NCBI GenBank assembly: GCA_015491895.1
Contig: WFVA01000097.1
Span: 1 to 58,937, forward strand
Reading direction: 5' to 3'
Source: Albidovulum sp.
GTDB lineage: Bacteria > Pseudomonadota > Alphaproteobacteria > Rhodobacterales > Rhodobacteraceae
Length of the DNA: 58,937 nt
Shown here: positions 16,520 through 26,836 of the stretch, in pieces
Layout: every line of letters starts with the position of its first letter
Position numbering within the stretch: the first letter of the stretch is position 1
The notes under the pieces: generated by a model
The model's database searches: none
What the model saw: the letters and a program-made list of their open reading frames with translations, nothing else
What the model was told of the DNA's origin: nothing
Program-made: the position numbers and the translations under genes

Positions 16520-19147
16520 TCAGGCGTTCACGGCCTGATCCTGATCGCCGCTTTCTTCCTCGGCACGTTCTTCGCGCGGCGCGGGGCCGATCACCAGCGC
16601 CCCATCGCCGACATCCACGATCACCGTATCGCCATCGCGGATCTCGCCCGAGAGCAGCTTCTCGGCGACCGGATCCTGCACATGGCGCTGGATCACCCGC
16701 TTCAGCGGACGGGCGCCATAGACAGGATCGTAGCCTTCGTCGGCCAGCCACTGGCGGGCGTCCTCGTCCACCTTGAGGCTGATGTTGCGCCGCTTCAGCC
16801 GCTCTTCGAGCTGACGCAGCTGGATTTCCACGATGCCGTCCATATCCTTGCGCGTCAGGCGATCGAAGATCACGATCTCGTCCAGACGGTTCAGGAATTC
16901 CGGGCGGAAGTGGGAATTCACCGCTTCCATCACCTCGGCCTTGGCCTCGGAGCTGTCGGCATCCTCGGGCAGGGTGCTGAGCGCGTGCGAACCGAGGTTC
17001 GAGGTCAGCACGATCAGCGTCTGCTTGAAATCCACCCGGCGGCCCTGACCATCGGTGAGAACGCCGTCATCAAGCACCTGAAGCAGCACGTTGAACACAT
17101 CCGGGTGCGCCTTCTCGACCTCGTCGAACAGGATCACCTGGTATGGCCGGCGCCGCACGGCTTCCGTCAGCACGCCGCCTTCCTCGTAGCCGACATAGCC
17201 CGGAGGCGCACCGATCAGACGGGCGACCGAATGCTTCTCCATGAATTCCGACATGTCGATGCGCGTCATCGCGTGCTCGTCGTCAAACAGGAATTCGGCG
17301 ACAGCCTTGGTCAGCTCGGTTTTACCCACGCCGGTGGGGCCGAGGAAGAGGAAGCTGCCGAGGGGTTTTGTCTCGTCATTGAGCCCCGCACGGGCGCGGC
17401 GCACGGCATTGGCCACTGCCTCGATCGCCTGGCGCTGACCGATCACGCGCTTGCCCAGCTCCTCTTCCATCTTGAGAAGCTTCTCGCGCTCGCCCTGCAG
17501 CATCTTGGCGGTGGGGATGCCTGTCCAGCGTTCCACAACTTCGGCCACATCCTCGGCGCGCACCGTTTCCTCGACCATCATGTCTTCTTCGGCGCTCTCG
17601 ACCTCCTGAAGCTGCTTTTCAAGCTCCGGGATCACCGAATAGGCAAGCTCGCCTGCGCGCTGCAGATCGCCTTCGCGCTTGGCGATCTCGAGCTCGGCGC
17701 GGGCCTGATCGAGCTTTTCCTTCAGCTCGCGGGCCTTGTTGAGCTTGTCGCGCTCGGCCTGCCACTTGGCCGTCATCTCGGCGGCTTTCTCCATCAGTTC
17801 GGCAAGCTCCTTCTCGAGCTTCTTCAGCCGCTCCTTGGAGGCCTCGTCCTTCTCAAGGCGCAGGGCCTCGATCTCGATCGATTTCTGCATGATCTCGCGA
17901 TCAAGGCGATCGAGTTCCTCGGGCTTGCTGTCCACCTCCATGCGCAGGCGCGCGGCAGCTTCATCCACCAGATCGATCGCCTTGTCGGGCAGGAAGCGAT
18001 CGGTGATGTAGCGATGGCTGAGGGTGGCGGCGGCCACGAGCGCGCTGTCGGAGATGCGCACGCCGTGGTGCAGCTCGTATTTGTCCTTGATGCCGCGCAG
18101 GATGGAGATGGTATCCTCAACCGTCGGCTCTTCCACCATGATCGGCTGGAAGCGCCGCGCGAGGGCGGGATCCTTCTCCACATGCTTGCGGTATTCGTCC
18201 AGCGTGGTGGCGCCGATGGCGTGGAGCTCGCCACGCGCAAGCGCGGGCTTCAGGAGGTTCGAGGCATCCATGGCGCCATCCGTCTTGCCGGCGCCAACGA
18301 GCGTGTGCATCTCGTCGATGAAAAGGATGATCTCGCCCGCGGCCGAGGTGACTTCGCTCAGAACGGCCTTCAGCCGCTCCTCGAATTCACCGCGGTATTT
18401 CGCCCCGGCGATGAGCGCGCCCATGTCGAGCGCCATCAGCTTCTTGTTGCGCAGGTTTTCCGGCACGTCGCCGTTGACGATCCTGAGCGCGATGCCCTCG
18501 GCGATCGCGGTCTTGCCCACGCCGGGCTCGCCGATCAGCACCGGGTTGTTCTTGGTGCGGCGCGAAAGCACCTGCATGGCGCGGCGGATCTCTTCATCGC
18601 GGCCGATGATCGGATCGATCTTGCCTTCCTCGGCGGCCTCGGTGAGATCGCGCGCATATTTCTTCAGCGCGTCATAGCCTTCTTCCGCGCTGGCGGAATC
18701 CGCGGTGCGGCCCTTGCGCAGATCGTTGATGGCGGCGTTCAGGTTCTGCGCCGTCACGGCCCCCGCTTCGAGCGCCTTCTTGGCCTCGCTGTTGACGATG
18801 GCGAGCGCCGTCAGGATGCGTTCCACGGGCACGAAGCTGTCACCCGCCTTCCTGGCGAGCTTCTCGGCCTCGTCGAGCACCTTTGCAAGCTGGGTATCAA
18901 TATAGACCTGGCCGGTATCGCCCGTGACCTTGGGCATCTTCTCCAGCGCCAGCTCCACCGCCTCCTTGACGATGGCCGGCTCCCCGCCGGCGCGCCGGAT
19001 GAGATTGGCGGCCAGCCCTTCTTCGTCATCCAACAGGGCTTTGAGCAAATGGACGGGCGTCACCTTCTGGTGATCCTCCCGCATGGCGATCGTTTGTGCG
19101 GCCTGCAGGAAACCGCGCGACCGCTCAGTGAACTTCTCGAGGTTCAT
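16520..19147 (-). CDS. clpB: ATP-dependent disaggregase ClpB
   Basis: ClpB is the hexameric Hsp100 chaperone that pulls proteins out of aggregates with DnaK. It has 875 residues in the usual order: N-domain (about 1-145), AAA1 with Walker A GEPGVGKT (206-213) and Walker [10 protein letters not shown], the coiled-coil middle domain (about 400-525), and AAA2 with GPTGVGKT and [13 protein letters not shown]. There is no ClpP-binding IGF loop. ATG 19147 follows GGAG by seven bases; a nearer ATG at 19153 is too close. A sigma-32-like promoter is possible upstream, and a terminator follows. Confidence 0.97.
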   Translation of the reverse strand: MNLEKFTERSRGFLQAAQTIAMREDHQKVTPVHLLKALLDDEEGLAANLIRRAGGEPAIVKEAVELALEKMPKVTGDTGQVYIDTQLAKVLDEAEKLARKAGDSFVPVERILTALAIVNSEAKKALEAGAVTAQNLNAAINDLRKGRTADSASAEEGYDALKKYARDLTEAAEEGKIDPIIGRDEEIRRAMQVLSRRTKNNPVLIGEPGVGKTAIAEGIALRIVNGDVPENLRNKKLMALDMGALIAGAKYRGEFEERLKAVLSEVTSAAGEIILFIDEMHTLVGAGKTDGAMDASNLLKPALARGELHAIGATTLDEYRKHVEKDPALARRFQPIMVEEPTVEDTISILRGIKDKYELHHGVRISDSALVAAATLSHRYITDRFLPDKAIDLVDEAAARLRMEVDSKPEELDRLDREIMQKSIEIEALRLEKDEASKERLKKLEKELAELMEKAAEMTAKWQAERDKLNKARELKEKLDQARAELEIAKREGDLQRAGELAYSVIPELEKQLQEVESAEEDMMVEETVRAEDVAEVVERWTGIPTAKMLQGEREKLLKMEEELGKRVIGQRQAIEAVANAVRRARAGLNDETKPLGSFLFLGPTGVGKTELTKAVAEFLFDDEHAMTRIDMSEFMEKHSVARLIGAPPGYVGYEEGGVLTEAVRRRPYQVILFDEVEKAHPDVFNVLLQVLDDGVLTDGQGRRVDFKQTLIVLTSNLGSHALSTLPEDADSSEAKAEVMEAVNSHFRPEFLNRLDEIVIFDRLTRKDMDGIVEIQLRQLEERLKRRNISLKVDEDARQWLADEGYDPVYGARPLKRVIQRHVQDPVAEKLLSGEIRDGDTVIVDVGDGALVIGPAPREERAEEESGDQDQAVNA

Positions 19148-19455
19148 GAGCATTCTCCTTTCATAAGCGTCCTTTGAAATTTGACCGCCCGTCATCGGCG
19201 CGGTCATGAGTGGACCTCACCCCCGATGTGGCTTCGGCCTCCGTCCGTTTCAAGGCGCTGGCGGAAAAAAACGCCTCCTGTCGATCCTTTGCCGAAATGG
19301 CCGGCAACCCTGCGGGATCAAGGGATAAACCGGCGGTCAGGAGGGGCCATGAAAGGCCCCGCTCCGGCGCTTCGGCTTGACACCCGCCCGCCCAGCATAC
19401 ACCAAGAGCGCGCACGCGCGAACCCATGCCAAGGCCACCTGCGAAAGGAAGCGAG
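19148..19455. other. Intergenic region between divergent clpB and pyrF
   Basis: This 308-base gap holds a possible heat-shock promoter for clpB (19226-19255). It also has a small hairpin GGGGCC/GGCCCC (about 19343-19358) and a TTGACA at 19377-19382 that could be the -35 box of pyrF, though the matching -10 (TACACC) is poor and the spacing is 15. A 54-codon ORF from ATG 19349 has a fair ribosome site but overlaps pyrF out of frame and has unlikely composition, so I do not call it. No RNA gene is seen. Confidence 0.5.
19226..19255 (-). promoter_or_regulatory. Possible sigma-32 (RpoH) promoter of clpB
   Basis: Read leftward, CCTTGAA (window 19249-19255) resembles the heat-shock -35 consensus CTTGAA. 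CCACAT (19226-19231) lies 17 bases further on, where a CCCCAT-like -10 is expected. The -10 match and spacing are only fair. The call is helped by clpB being a classic RpoH target. Confidence 0.35.
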
Positions 19456-20187
19456 ATGCCCGCAGATCAGCCCTCCCGCTCCCCCTCCTCTCCCGTTGCC
19501 GACGATCGCCTGATCGTGGCGCTCGATCTCCCGCATGCGCTGGCCGGGCTGGAGCTTGCGCAAAGGCTCGGCGATGCGGTTTCCTTTTACAAGATCGGGC
19601 TCGGGATGCTTACCGGCGGCGGGCTGGCGCTGGCGCGGGAGTTGAAGGACGAGCATGGCAAGCGCATCTTCCTCGACATGAAGCTCTTCGATATCGGCGC
19701 CACGGTGGAAGCCGCGGTGCGCGGGCTGGCGGCCTTCGGGCTCGATTTCCTCACGGTGCATGGCGATCCCCATGTAGTGCGCGCGGCGCGCGAGGGGGCG
19801 GGCGGGAGCGAAACGAAGATCCTCGCCGTCACCATTCTCACCTCGCTCGATCGCGCCGATCTCGATCGGGCGCTGATCCGGGAGGGGGAAATCCCCGATC
19901 TGGTGGCGGAGCGGGCCGCGCGCGCGCTGGAGGCCGGGGCCGATGGCGTGATCGCAAGCCCGCGCGAGGCGGCGCTGATACGGGCGCTGCCGGAGGCCGA
20001 GGGGAAGCTGATCGTCACCCCCGGCGTGCGCCCGGCGGGCGCGGATCTCGGAGATCAGAAACGGGTGACGGGGCCGGGCGAGGCGATCCGTGCGGGCGCC
20101 GATCATATCGTTGTGGGCCGGCCCGTGTGGCAGGCGGCAGATCCCCGCGAGGCCGTGCTCTCGATCCTTGAGGATCTGCCGCGCTGA
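19456..20187 (+). CDS. pyrF: Orotidine 5'-phosphate decarboxylase
   Basis: This enzyme makes UMP from OMP, the last step of de novo pyrimidine synthesis. It has 243 residues in a single TIM barrel. The N-terminal strand is LIVALDLP, the catalytic D-x-K-x-x-D motif is in LDMKLFDIG, and the phosphate-binding loop is in TPGVRP and HIVVGRPV. The start ATG 19456 has GAAAGGAAG upstream; a 10-residue longer reading has no ribosome site. The N-terminal tail is Ser/Pro-rich and probably disordered. Confidence 0.95.
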   Translation: MPADQPSRSPSSPVADDRLIVALDLPHALAGLELAQRLGDAVSFYKIGLGMLTGGGLALARELKDEHGKRIFLDMKLFDIGATVEAAVRGLAAFGLDFLTVHGDPHVVRAAREGAGGSETKILAVTILTSLDRADLDRALIREGEIPDLVAERAARALEAGADGVIASPREAALIRALPEAEGKLIVTPGVRPAGADLGDQKRVTGPGEAIRAGADHIVVGRPVWQAADPREAVLSILEDLPR

Positions 20188-20258
20188 GCCCGTTTCCCCG
20201 CGCCTGCGGATTTCGGAGCGGATCCATGCTATGCTTCGCTTCATGAAAGGCGATCGGC

Positions 20259-20972
20259 ATGTCTGAAACAAGCAACAAGGCCAGGGAGAAGCGCCGCGAT
20301 ATCGTGCTGTCCTATCTCGCGGTGCGCCGCAGCCTCGGGGTGCTCGGGCTGGCGCTTCCCATCATGCTGCTCCTCGGGGCATGGGCCCTGCGCCGCCCCG
20401 CAGAGCCGACGATCAGCGATTTCTACTATACCGAAATGGCCGATCTGTTTGTGGGCACCCTGGCTGCAATCGGCGTATTCCTCTATGCCTACAAGGGCTA
20501 TCCCAAGCGGCCCGGCGAGCGGGTGAGCGATCTTGTGCTTGCCCGCACCGCCGGGCTGGCCGCGATCGTCACGGCCCTCGTTCCGACCTTGCCGCCGGCC
20601 CCGGGCGATTGCTCGCTTTTCCAGTGCCTGATCGGGGTTCGCGCCGCTTCCATGATCCATCTGGGAGCGGCCGCGGTATTCTTTGCGATGCTGGCCGTTT
20701 TCTGCCTTGTCCAGTTTCCGAAAACGGCCAAAGGCGGGGTGCCGACACCACAGAAACTCCGCCGGAACCGGATCTACAGAGGATGCGGGATCGCGCTGCT
20801 GATCGCCATGGCGGGGATCGTGATCCATGCGGTGATCCTGCCGGAGGCACTCAGGGCAAGCCTGGACCGCTATTCGATCGTTTTCCTGCTGGAGAGCCTC
20901 GGCATCTGGGCCTTTGGCATCTCCTGGCTGGTGAAGGGAGAAGCCATGGCGATGCTCAATGATCCCGGTTGA
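20259..20972 (+). CDS. Six-helix inner-membrane protein of unknown function
   Basis: This is a 237-residue hydrophobic protein with about six membrane segments, near residues 26-45, 61-80, 96-113, 129-153, 174-194 and 206-225. The loop after the first helix, PTISDFYYTEMADLFVG, is rich in acidic and aromatic residues and looks like the most conserved part. No enzyme or transporter motif is recognised. AGGCGATCGGC precedes ATG 20259. It lies alone between pyrF and the leftward DUF6478 group, with its C-terminus 45 bases from the convergent neighbour. Confidence 0.75.
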   Translation: MSETSNKAREKRRDIVLSYLAVRRSLGVLGLALPIMLLLGAWALRRPAEPTISDFYYTEMADLFVGTLAAIGVFLYAYKGYPKRPGERVSDLVLARTAGLAAIVTALVPTLPPAPGDCSLFQCLIGVRAASMIHLGAAAVFFAMLAVFCLVQFPKTAKGGVPTPQKLRRNRIYRGCGIALLIAMAGIVIHAVILPEALRASLDRYSIVFLLESLGIWAFGISWLVKGEAMAMLNDPG

Positions 20973-21017
20973 TGGCTCCGGTTGATGGCATTGCGATGGG
21001 AGATGCGCGAAAGACGC

Positions 21018-21407
21018 TCATTCCGACGTTTCGGCGCAATGGCGGCGGAATGCCTGTTTGAGCATGTCCAGCTCTGCACGCAGAAGGCCGATTTCGGCCC
21101 GGATGTCATCCCCGAGCGCATTTCCGGCCAGTATGGCGAAGCTGCCGAGAATCGCGCCGCTTTGCGAATCCCGCAGCAGGATGCTTTCCACGCCATCCGA
21201 AACGATCTCCCCCGGGATCGGCACCTTCACGAGCCAGTGCCCGGGCTGATCCGCGACCGCCTCTATTGACAGCCCGGCAAGCGGTTTCTCCCGGTGAAGG
21301 GCTTCGAGTGGCGGGGGGTGCTGGCCTGCCTCATTGCTACCGGCGATCAGGACGCCCTCCCAGATCCCTTTCGCGATCTTCGCTTCAACAAGCCTGTATC
21401 CCTTCAT
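21018..21407 (-). CDS. Hypothetical protein, probably cotranscribed with the DUF6478-like gene
   Basis: This is a 129-residue soluble protein of unknown function. Its first 20 residues (KGYRLVEAKIAKGIWEGVL) and the middle block HWLVKVPIPGEIVSDGVESI look folded, the latter as beta strands. The C-terminus (IRAEIGLLRAELDMLKQAF) is a clear amphipathic, coiled-coil-like helix. AAAGGG precedes the ATG. It starts 31 bases after the DUF6478-like gene on the same strand, so the pair is likely an operon. No signal peptide or catalytic motif is seen. Confidence 0.65.
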   Translation of the reverse strand: MKGYRLVEAKIAKGIWEGVLIAGSNEAGQHPPPLEALHREKPLAGLSIEAVADQPGHWLVKVPIPGEIVSDGVESILLRDSQSGAILGSFAILAGNALGDDIRAEIGLLRAELDMLKQAFRRHCAETSE

Positions 21408-21438
21408 GGGGAAATCCCTTTCTGCCAGTGGCCGGTGC

Positions 21439-22209
21439 TCAGATCTCGGCCCGCACGCGGCGCACCACCGTCAGATCGCGCAGATGGATGCGGTTGAATT
21501 GCGGGTTCTCGAAGATGACATCGAGCCAGATCTTTTCAACCCGCTTTTCGTTGATCCTGGAATAGGCGAGATCGTACTCGACCATCCCCTCTCCGGCCCC
21601 GGGCGGCATTTCGCGCACCAGCTGCTCCGTGTTGGGGCCGTGGCGGATGTTGAGGCGGATGAATATCTCGATATCCCGCTCGGTCATGCGATCAATGGTT
21701 ACGCGGAAAACATGATCCTTTTCCAGCCCCCCGAGGCTCTCCACGGGAAGGTCAAGCGCCAGCGAAAGGAAGCTCCCTTCGAAGGCGAAGGCTTCCAGCC
21801 GGAGCCCGAAAGGCGCGAGAACATCCTCGCAACCATCATTGCGGACCTGGCGAAGGATGATTTCCGATCTCGGGCAATCGTGAAAAATCCTTGCTTCATC
21901 GCCATAAGAAACACCATTCCCGACAGCCGCAATTCCCGGCGGTGCAAGCGGTCCGCGCCAGATCTCCGGGCGCCAGGCCCAATCCGTGCCGATCGGGCGT
22001 TCGATGGCGTTCGTGCCGCGCAGGGGCAGCCTGAGCCGCCCTTCCGCCACATTGAGGAATCTTCGAAGCTCATGTTCGAGCGCGCGTGCGTCATCCCGCT
22101 TTCTGCGCAGGGTCAGAAGATCGGCCTGCCCGGCCTGCCGCGCCGCTTGCTGCCAATGGCGCAGGAAGCGTTTGTGCATGAGCTTGTCAATCCGGTTTGG
22201 CATCATCAC
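21439..22209 (-). CDS. DUF6478-like protein
   Basis: This is a 256-residue protein. A basic helical N-terminus (MHKRFLRHWQQAARQAGQAD, then RRKRDDARALEHELRRFLNVAEGRL) precedes a beta-rich body containing GTDWAWRPEIWRGPL and a C-terminal IWLDVIFENPQFNRIHLRD block. The pattern matches what I recall as DUF6478, largely restricted to Rhodobacterales. No signal peptide or enzyme motif is visible. A GGAGG lies nine bases before the GTG at 22209, and ATG codons at 22206 and 22203 are alternative starts. It leads the two-gene unit with the gene at 21018-21407. Confidence 0.7.
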   Translation of the reverse strand: MMMPNRIDKLMHKRFLRHWQQAARQAGQADLLTLRRKRDDARALEHELRRFLNVAEGRLRLPLRGTNAIERPIGTDWAWRPEIWRGPLAPPGIAAVGNGVSYGDEARIFHDCPRSEIILRQVRNDGCEDVLAPFGLRLEAFAFEGSFLSLALDLPVESLGGLEKDHVFRVTIDRMTERDIEIFIRLNIRHGPNTEQLVREMPPGAGEGMVEYDLAYSRINEKRVEKIWLDVIFENPQFNRIHLRDLTVVRRVRAEI

Positions 22210-22294
22210 GCCGGATGGCCTCCATATCCCTCCCGCCTCTTATCAGAATGCCATGGTGCGGGAAAATGATTAACCACATTTGCCATGTCGGGCC

Positions 22295-23029
22295 TTAAGA
22301 TCCGGGCGCCGGGCGAAGCTGCCCATTGCGGGCGCCATCGGCCCCGGCAATGGCCGGGTGAGCGGAAGGCCTTTGCGGATTGGCCGCGCGCAGGCTTTCG
22401 ACGAGGGCAAGGAGCAGATTGCGCTCGGCCCGCTTGCCGGGGGCGGTGTCGGAGGGAATGATGACGGAAACCGTCAGGATCCGCCCGTGCAGATCCAGCA
22501 TGGCACGCCAGTATTCGCTTTTCGTGCCCGGCAGTGAGGCCTTGCTTCCATCACGCAGATGCATGATGAAAACGCCATCGCGCTCTTCCATCTCCAGAAT
22601 GCTGATATCTTCGGACTTCCCGGAGCGGCTGAGTGCTGCCCGCCCCGCTTCGCTCGTGAAGAAGCTACGCAATTCCTTGCCGGAAAATTCCATCGGCCAG
22701 GCGTTTGCCGATACGGCTACGGTAATGAGCGCCGGGATCTCGGGATGGGGGTGGCGGGCGGATCCGCTGATCGCGGCACAGCTTGCAAGCAGCAGGAAAT
22801 CCCCATCGGATGTTTGCTTCCTCGCGCCGGGAACGATGCAGAAGCCCTTCGGCCCCTGTATCTTCACCGCGCCGTTTGCCGCCAATGCCGATTGAGGGGC
22901 GCGCGGGGCAAAGGAAAGCCCCCCTGCCCCAAAACCGGAACAGCCCGCAAGCGCGGCGAATGCCAGGAGAGCCCCGGCTTTCCGAAAAAGGCGGCGGAAG
23001 GCTCCCGCCTCAGAGATCCATGTAGACAT
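22295..23029 (-). CDS. Putative lipoprotein downstream of ilvD
   Basis: This 244-residue protein has a basic N-terminus, a hydrophobic stretch and a lipobox ending in LAGC near residue 30, so it is a likely lipoprotein. The body contains [22 protein letters not shown] and a C-terminal [16 protein letters not shown] helix. I do not recognise a functional family. It overlaps the last 20 bases of ilvD, and GAAGGAG within ilvD precedes its ATG, so it is translated from the ilvD message. The link to branched-chain amino-acid synthesis is probably only transcriptional. Confidence 0.72.
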   Translation of the reverse strand: MSTWISEAGAFRRLFRKAGALLAFAALAGCSGFGAGGLSFAPRAPQSALAANGAVKIQGPKGFCIVPGARKQTSDGDFLLLASCAAISGSARHPHPEIPALITVAVSANAWPMEFSGKELRSFFTSEAGRAALSRSGKSEDISILEMEERDGVFIMHLRDGSKASLPGTKSEYWRAMLDLHGRILTVSVIIPSDTAPGKRAERNLLLALVESLRAANPQRPSAHPAIAGADGARNGQLRPAPGS

Positions 23030-24746
23030 GGCGCTCCTTCTTCGCGCCGGGGTGAGTCACGGCGCCCAGCCGTGTCGGCCCGACCTGCTGGGCAAATTTC
23101 CATATGGCGCCGGTGGAATAGATGGTTTCGCGCGGCCCCTTCCATTCTGCCCGGCGCTTCTCGAGCTCCTCATCCGTCAGATCCACCGAAATCACGCCGT
23201 TGATGGCATCAAGCGTGATCATGTCGCCATCCCGGATCAGCGCGATCGGCCCGCCATGGGCGGCCTCGGGGCCCACATGGCCCACGCAGAAACCGCGTGT
23301 TGCGCCGGAGAAGCGGCCATCGGTGATGAGCGCCACCTTCTTGCCCATGCCCTGGCCGGAAAGCGCGGCGGTGGTGGCGAGCATCTCGCGCATGCCGGGG
23401 CCGCCGGCGGGGCCCTCGTTGCGGATCACGATCACATCGCCTTCCTTGTACTGGCGCTTCTGCACGGCTTCGAAGGCATCTTCCTCGCATTCGAACACCC
23501 GCGCCGGGCCGGTGAAAACCTGCTGCTCCTCGCTCATCCCCGCCACCTTCACGATGGCCCCATCGGGGGCAAGATTGCCTTTCAGGCCCACCACGCCGCC
23601 GGTTTCGCTGATCGGGTTGGAGATGGGGTGGATCACCTTGCCATCGGCCTCGCGGATCACGATATCGATCTCTTCGCCGATGCTGCGCCCGGTCACGGTG
23701 AGGCAGTCGCGGTGAATGAGCCCGGCCTTGTCCAGCTCCTTCAGGATCACCGGCACGCCGCCGGCCTCGTAGAGATCCTTCGCCACATAGGCGCCGCCGG
23801 GCTTGAGATCCACGAAATAAGGGGTATCTCGGAAGATCTCGCACACGTCATCGAGATCGAAATCGATCCCGGCCTCATGGGCGATCGCTGGCAGGTGCAG
23901 GCCGGCATTGGTGGAGCCCCCGGTGCAGGCCACCACGCGCGCGGCGTTGATCAGGGATTCGCGGGTCACGATATCGCGGGCGCGGATGTTTTTCTCAAGC
24001 AGGTTCATCACCGCCTCGCCCGAGGCCTCGCAATACTGATCGCGGCTCTCGTAAGGCGCGGGCGCGCCCGAGCTGTTGGGCAGGGCAAGGCCGATCGCCT
24101 CGCTCACGCAGGCCATGGTATTGGCGGTGAACTGCCCGCCGCAGGCGCCCGCGGAGGGGCAGGCCACGGCTTCGAGCTTTTCCAGCTCGCAGGTGGAAAG
24201 CTCGCCCGCCTGGTGCTTGCCCACGGCCTCGAACACGTCCTGCACCGTCACATCCTTGCCATCGAGCCTCCCGGGCAGGATCGAGCCGCCGTAGATGAAC
24301 ACGCTCGGCACGTTGAGGCGCACCATGGCCATCATCATGCCGGGGAGCGATTTGTCGCACCCCGCCAGGCCGACAAGGGCATCATAGCAATGGCCGCGCA
24401 TGGTGAGCTCCACGCTGTCGGCGATCACCTCGCGGCTGACGAGCGAGGAGCGCATCCCCTCATGGCCCATGGCGATGCCGTCGGTGACGGTGATGGTGGT
24501 AAATTCGCGCGGCGTACCTTCGGCCGCCTTCACGCCCATCTTCACCGCCTGCGCCTGGCGGTTCAGCGCTATGTTGCAGGGCGCGGCCTCGTTCCAGCAG
24601 GTGGCAACCCCGACCAGCGGCTGGTGGATCTCGTCCTCGCTGATGCCCATGGCATAGAGATAGGAGCGGTGCGGCGCGCGTTCGGGGCCTTCCGTGACGT
24701 GCCGGCTCGGCAGGCGGGATTTGTCAAATCTGGTGTTCTTCTTCAT
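23010..24746 (-). CDS. ilvD: Dihydroxy-acid dehydratase
   Basis: This Fe-S enzyme dehydrates dihydroxy-isovalerate and dihydroxy-methylvalerate to the keto acids of valine and isoleucine, and is also needed for pantothenate. It has 578 residues. Cysteines in [25 protein letters not shown] and [16 protein letters not shown] bind the cluster and match the family, as do SGRFSGAT-like ([15 protein letters not shown]) and the terminal [11 protein letters not shown]. The ATG at 24746 is preceded by GGGAGG. It is read leftward, followed by an overlapping lipoprotein gene. Confidence 0.97.
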   Translation of the reverse strand: MKKNTRFDKSRLPSRHVTEGPERAPHRSYLYAMGISEDEIHQPLVGVATCWNEAAPCNIALNRQAQAVKMGVKAAEGTPREFTTITVTDGIAMGHEGMRSSLVSREVIADSVELTMRGHCYDALVGLAGCDKSLPGMMMAMVRLNVPSVFIYGGSILPGRLDGKDVTVQDVFEAVGKHQAGELSTCELEKLEAVACPSAGACGGQFTANTMACVSEAIGLALPNSSGAPAPYESRDQYCEASGEAVMNLLEKNIRARDIVTRESLINAARVVACTGGSTNAGLHLPAIAHEAGIDFDLDDVCEIFRDTPYFVDLKPGGAYVAKDLYEAGGVPVILKELDKAGLIHRDCLTVTGRSIGEEIDIVIREADGKVIHPISNPISETGGVVGLKGNLAPDGAIVKVAGMSEEQQVFTGPARVFECEEDAFEAVQKRQYKEGDVIVIRNEGPAGGPGMREMLATTAALSGQGMGKKVALITDGRFSGATRGFCVGHVGPEAAHGGPIALIRDGDMITLDAINGVISVDLTDEELEKRRAEWKGPRETIYSTGAIWKFAQQVGPTRLGAVTHPGAKKERHVYMDL

Positions 24747-24873
24747 CGGGGCCTCCCATCCTCGGATTCAGGGTTTTGATAGGCGAGGCGGGGCCGTTCC
24801 ACAAGCGCGATTGCAGCGGCGGTGTGGCGATTGTAATGTGCGCCGGGCCGGCAACAGGGCAGGGAGCAGGAAG

Positions 24874-25749
24874 ATGACACCGGAATTCAGAGCCTATATC
24901 GCGCCCGTGCGCCTTTATCCGCAGATCTGGCGGCTGATTCTGGGTGTATTGCTGATCGTCTTCATCTATGCGGGCTTTACTGCGCTCGTGCTGGCGGGCG
25001 TATTCGCTGCCACCATGCCCTTCGGCTTCTTTCCCTTTCTCATGGAGCTTGCAAGCCCGGCGAACCCCGTTCCGACGCTCGTGCTGCTCTTCACCTTTGC
25101 CGGCTTCGGGCTTGGTGCGATCATCGCCGCACCGGCCTGCCATTACCGCAGCCCCGCCACGCTTTTTGGCCCGCTGGACGAAACGCTGCGCGGATTCTTC
25201 ATCACGGTCGTGATCTGCCTCGCCTTCTTCGCCGCCTTTGGCGCCCTCATGCTCGCCCTTGACACCGCGACAGCAAATCTCCCCTTCGGGCAATGGGTGC
25301 GATACCTGCCTCTTGCCGTGCTCCTGGTGCTCGTGCAGACGGCATCCGAAGAGCTTGTCTTCCGTGCCTATCTGCCCCAGCAGCTTGCCGCACGCTTCGC
25401 CTCCCGCGCGGTCTGGATGTTCCTGCCGGCTCTTCTTTTCGCGCTTCTCCATTACAATCCCCAGTTCGGCCCCGCTGCCTGGATGATCGTTGCCACCGTT
25501 TTTGCCTTCGCCCTGATAGCGACCGATCTCGTGGAGCAGACGGGCAGCCTCGGCGCGGCAATGGGCCTGCATTTCGTCAACAATCTCTTCGCCTTGCTGG
25601 TCATCTCGATGGACGAGACGATCACCGGGCTTTCGCTTTTCATAGCGCCCCTTCCGGCAGATATGGCGCAGTGGGCTGTTTCGACAGCGGTCAATCTCGC
25701 GATACTTCTGGTGCTCTGGCGCGTATTGCGCTACGCGCTCACGCGCTGA
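24874..25749 (+). CDS. CPBP-family (CAAX-like) intramembrane metalloprotease
   Basis: This 291-residue protein has about eight membrane segments. The CPBP/Abi motifs are visible in order: ASEELVFRAYL (EExxxR-type glutamates and arginine), FALLHYN (histidine) and GLHFVNN (histidine and asparagine). Members are membrane proteases related to eukaryotic Rce1; in bacteria their targets are mostly unknown, with some giving bacteriocin self-immunity. GGGAGCAGGAAG precedes ATG 24874. It is divergent from ilvD and 88 bases before accD. No bacteriocin gene is nearby, so a housekeeping envelope role is more likely. Confidence 0.85.
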   Translation: MTPEFRAYIAPVRLYPQIWRLILGVLLIVFIYAGFTALVLAGVFAATMPFGFFPFLMELASPANPVPTLVLLFTFAGFGLGAIIAAPACHYRSPATLFGPLDETLRGFFITVVICLAFFAAFGALMLALDTATANLPFGQWVRYLPLAVLLVLVQTASEELVFRAYLPQQLAARFASRAVWMFLPALLFALLHYNPQFGPAAWMIVATVFAFALIATDLVEQTGSLGAAMGLHFVNNLFALLVISMDETITGLSLFIAPLPADMAQWAVSTAVNLAILLVLWRVLRYALTR

Positions 25750-25837
25750 GGCCTCTGTGGATCCGGGCCGGGGGCCGATTGCATTTCCCCCTGATCCCGC
25801 CTATTTCAGGGCAAGGCTTCCCAGCAAGGTGGTGCAG

Positions 25838-26836
25838 ATGAACTGGATCTCGAATTACGTCCGCCCGAAGATAAATTCGCTGTTTTCGCGCCGCGAGGTG
25901 CCCGAGAATCTTTGGACGAAATGCCCCGAATGCGGCACCATGCTCTTTCATCGGGAACTGAAGGAAAACCTGAACGTCTGCGCCAATTGCGATCACCACA
26001 TGCCCATCGCACCGCGCGATCGGCTTGCGGCCCTGTTTGACGGCGGGATATTCACCGAGATCGACGTGCCCGATGCGCCGCTTGATCCGCTCGGGTTTCG
26101 CGATCAGAAGAAATATCCCGATCGCATGAAGGAAGCGCGCAGGAAGACCGGCGAGAAGGAGGCGATGCTGGTTGCCGAGGGCGAGATCGGGCGCACGCCC
26201 ATCGTTGCCGCGGCCCAGGATTTCCGCTTCATGGGGGGCTCGATGGGCATCTATGTGGGCAACGCCGTTCTGGCCGGAGCCGAGTGGGCGGTGAAGAAGA
26301 AGAGCCCGTTCATCCTGTTTTCCGCCGCCGGAGGCGCGCGCATGCAGGAGGGGATCCTGAGCCTGATGCAGATGCCGCGCACGACCGTCGCCGTGCAGAT
26401 GCTGAAGGAGGCCGGCCTGCCCTATATCGTGGTGCTGACGCATCCCACGACTGGCGGTGTCACGGCATCCTATGCGATGCTTGGCGATGTGCAGATCGCC
26501 GAGCCCAACGCGCTGATCGGCTTTGCCGGCAGTCGGGTGATCGAGCAGACCATCGGCGAGAAGCTCCCCGAGGGCTTCCAGCGCTCGGAATATCTGCTCG
26601 ATCACGGGATGCTCGATCGGGTCACCCACCGCAAGGATCTGCGCGATGATCTGATCGCCATTACCCGGATGCTGATGCGGCTTGATCCGCCGATCAAGGG
26701 CGACCTTCCCAAGCCGAATGCGGAAGAGGCGAAGGCCGGTGCGGCTGATGCGCCGGCAGGCAAGACGGCGGGAGATGCCGAAGAAGGCAAGGGCGAGGCC
26801 GTGCAATCCGGCACTGCGGACGAAGCGGAAAAGTGA
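25838..26836 (+). CDS. accD: Acetyl-CoA carboxylase carboxyltransferase subunit beta
   Basis: The beta half of the carboxyltransferase moves CO2 from biotin to acetyl-CoA in fatty-acid synthesis, together with AccA. It has 332 residues. The N-terminal zinc ribbon is CPECG...CANC, then the crotonase-like core with SAAGGARMQEG and TTGGVTASYAMLGD. The last 45 residues are a low-complexity Ala/Glu/Lys/Pro tail, typical of lineage-specific extensions. The start at MNWISNYVRPKI is the family start; a longer reading (from 25757) has no ribosome site. folC overlaps the stop by four bases, as accD-folC often are linked. Confidence 0.96.
   Translation: MNWISNYVRPKINSLFSRREVPENLWTKCPECGTMLFHRELKENLNVCANCDHHMPIAPRDRLAALFDGGIFTEIDVPDAPLDPLGFRDQKKYPDRMKEARRKTGEKEAMLVAEGEIGRTPIVAAAQDFRFMGGSMGIYVGNAVLAGAEWAVKKKSPFILFSAAGGARMQEGILSLMQMPRTTVAVQMLKEAGLPYIVVLTHPTTGGVTASYAMLGDVQIAEPNALIGFAGSRVIEQTIGEKLPEGFQRSEYLLDHGMLDRVTHRKDLRDDLIAITRMLMRLDPPIKGDLPKPNAEEAKAGAADAPAGKTAGDAEEGKGEAVQSGTADEAEK

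Noticed and set aside
16511-19177. An 888-codon open frame on the opposite strand of clpB
   Set aside because: It mirrors clpB nearly end to end, lacks a ribosome site and known motifs, and arises because high GC and codon bias remove stops from the antisense frame.
19349-19513. A 54-codon ORF with a good GGAGG site upstream of pyrF
   Set aside because: It overlaps pyrF out of frame, is Pro/Arg-rich, and the ribosome-like site is part of a GC hairpin.
23028-24779. A 583-codon open frame opposite ilvD
   Set aside because: It is a full-length antisense shadow of ilvD; its His/Gly/Ala-rich composition has no recognisable domain.
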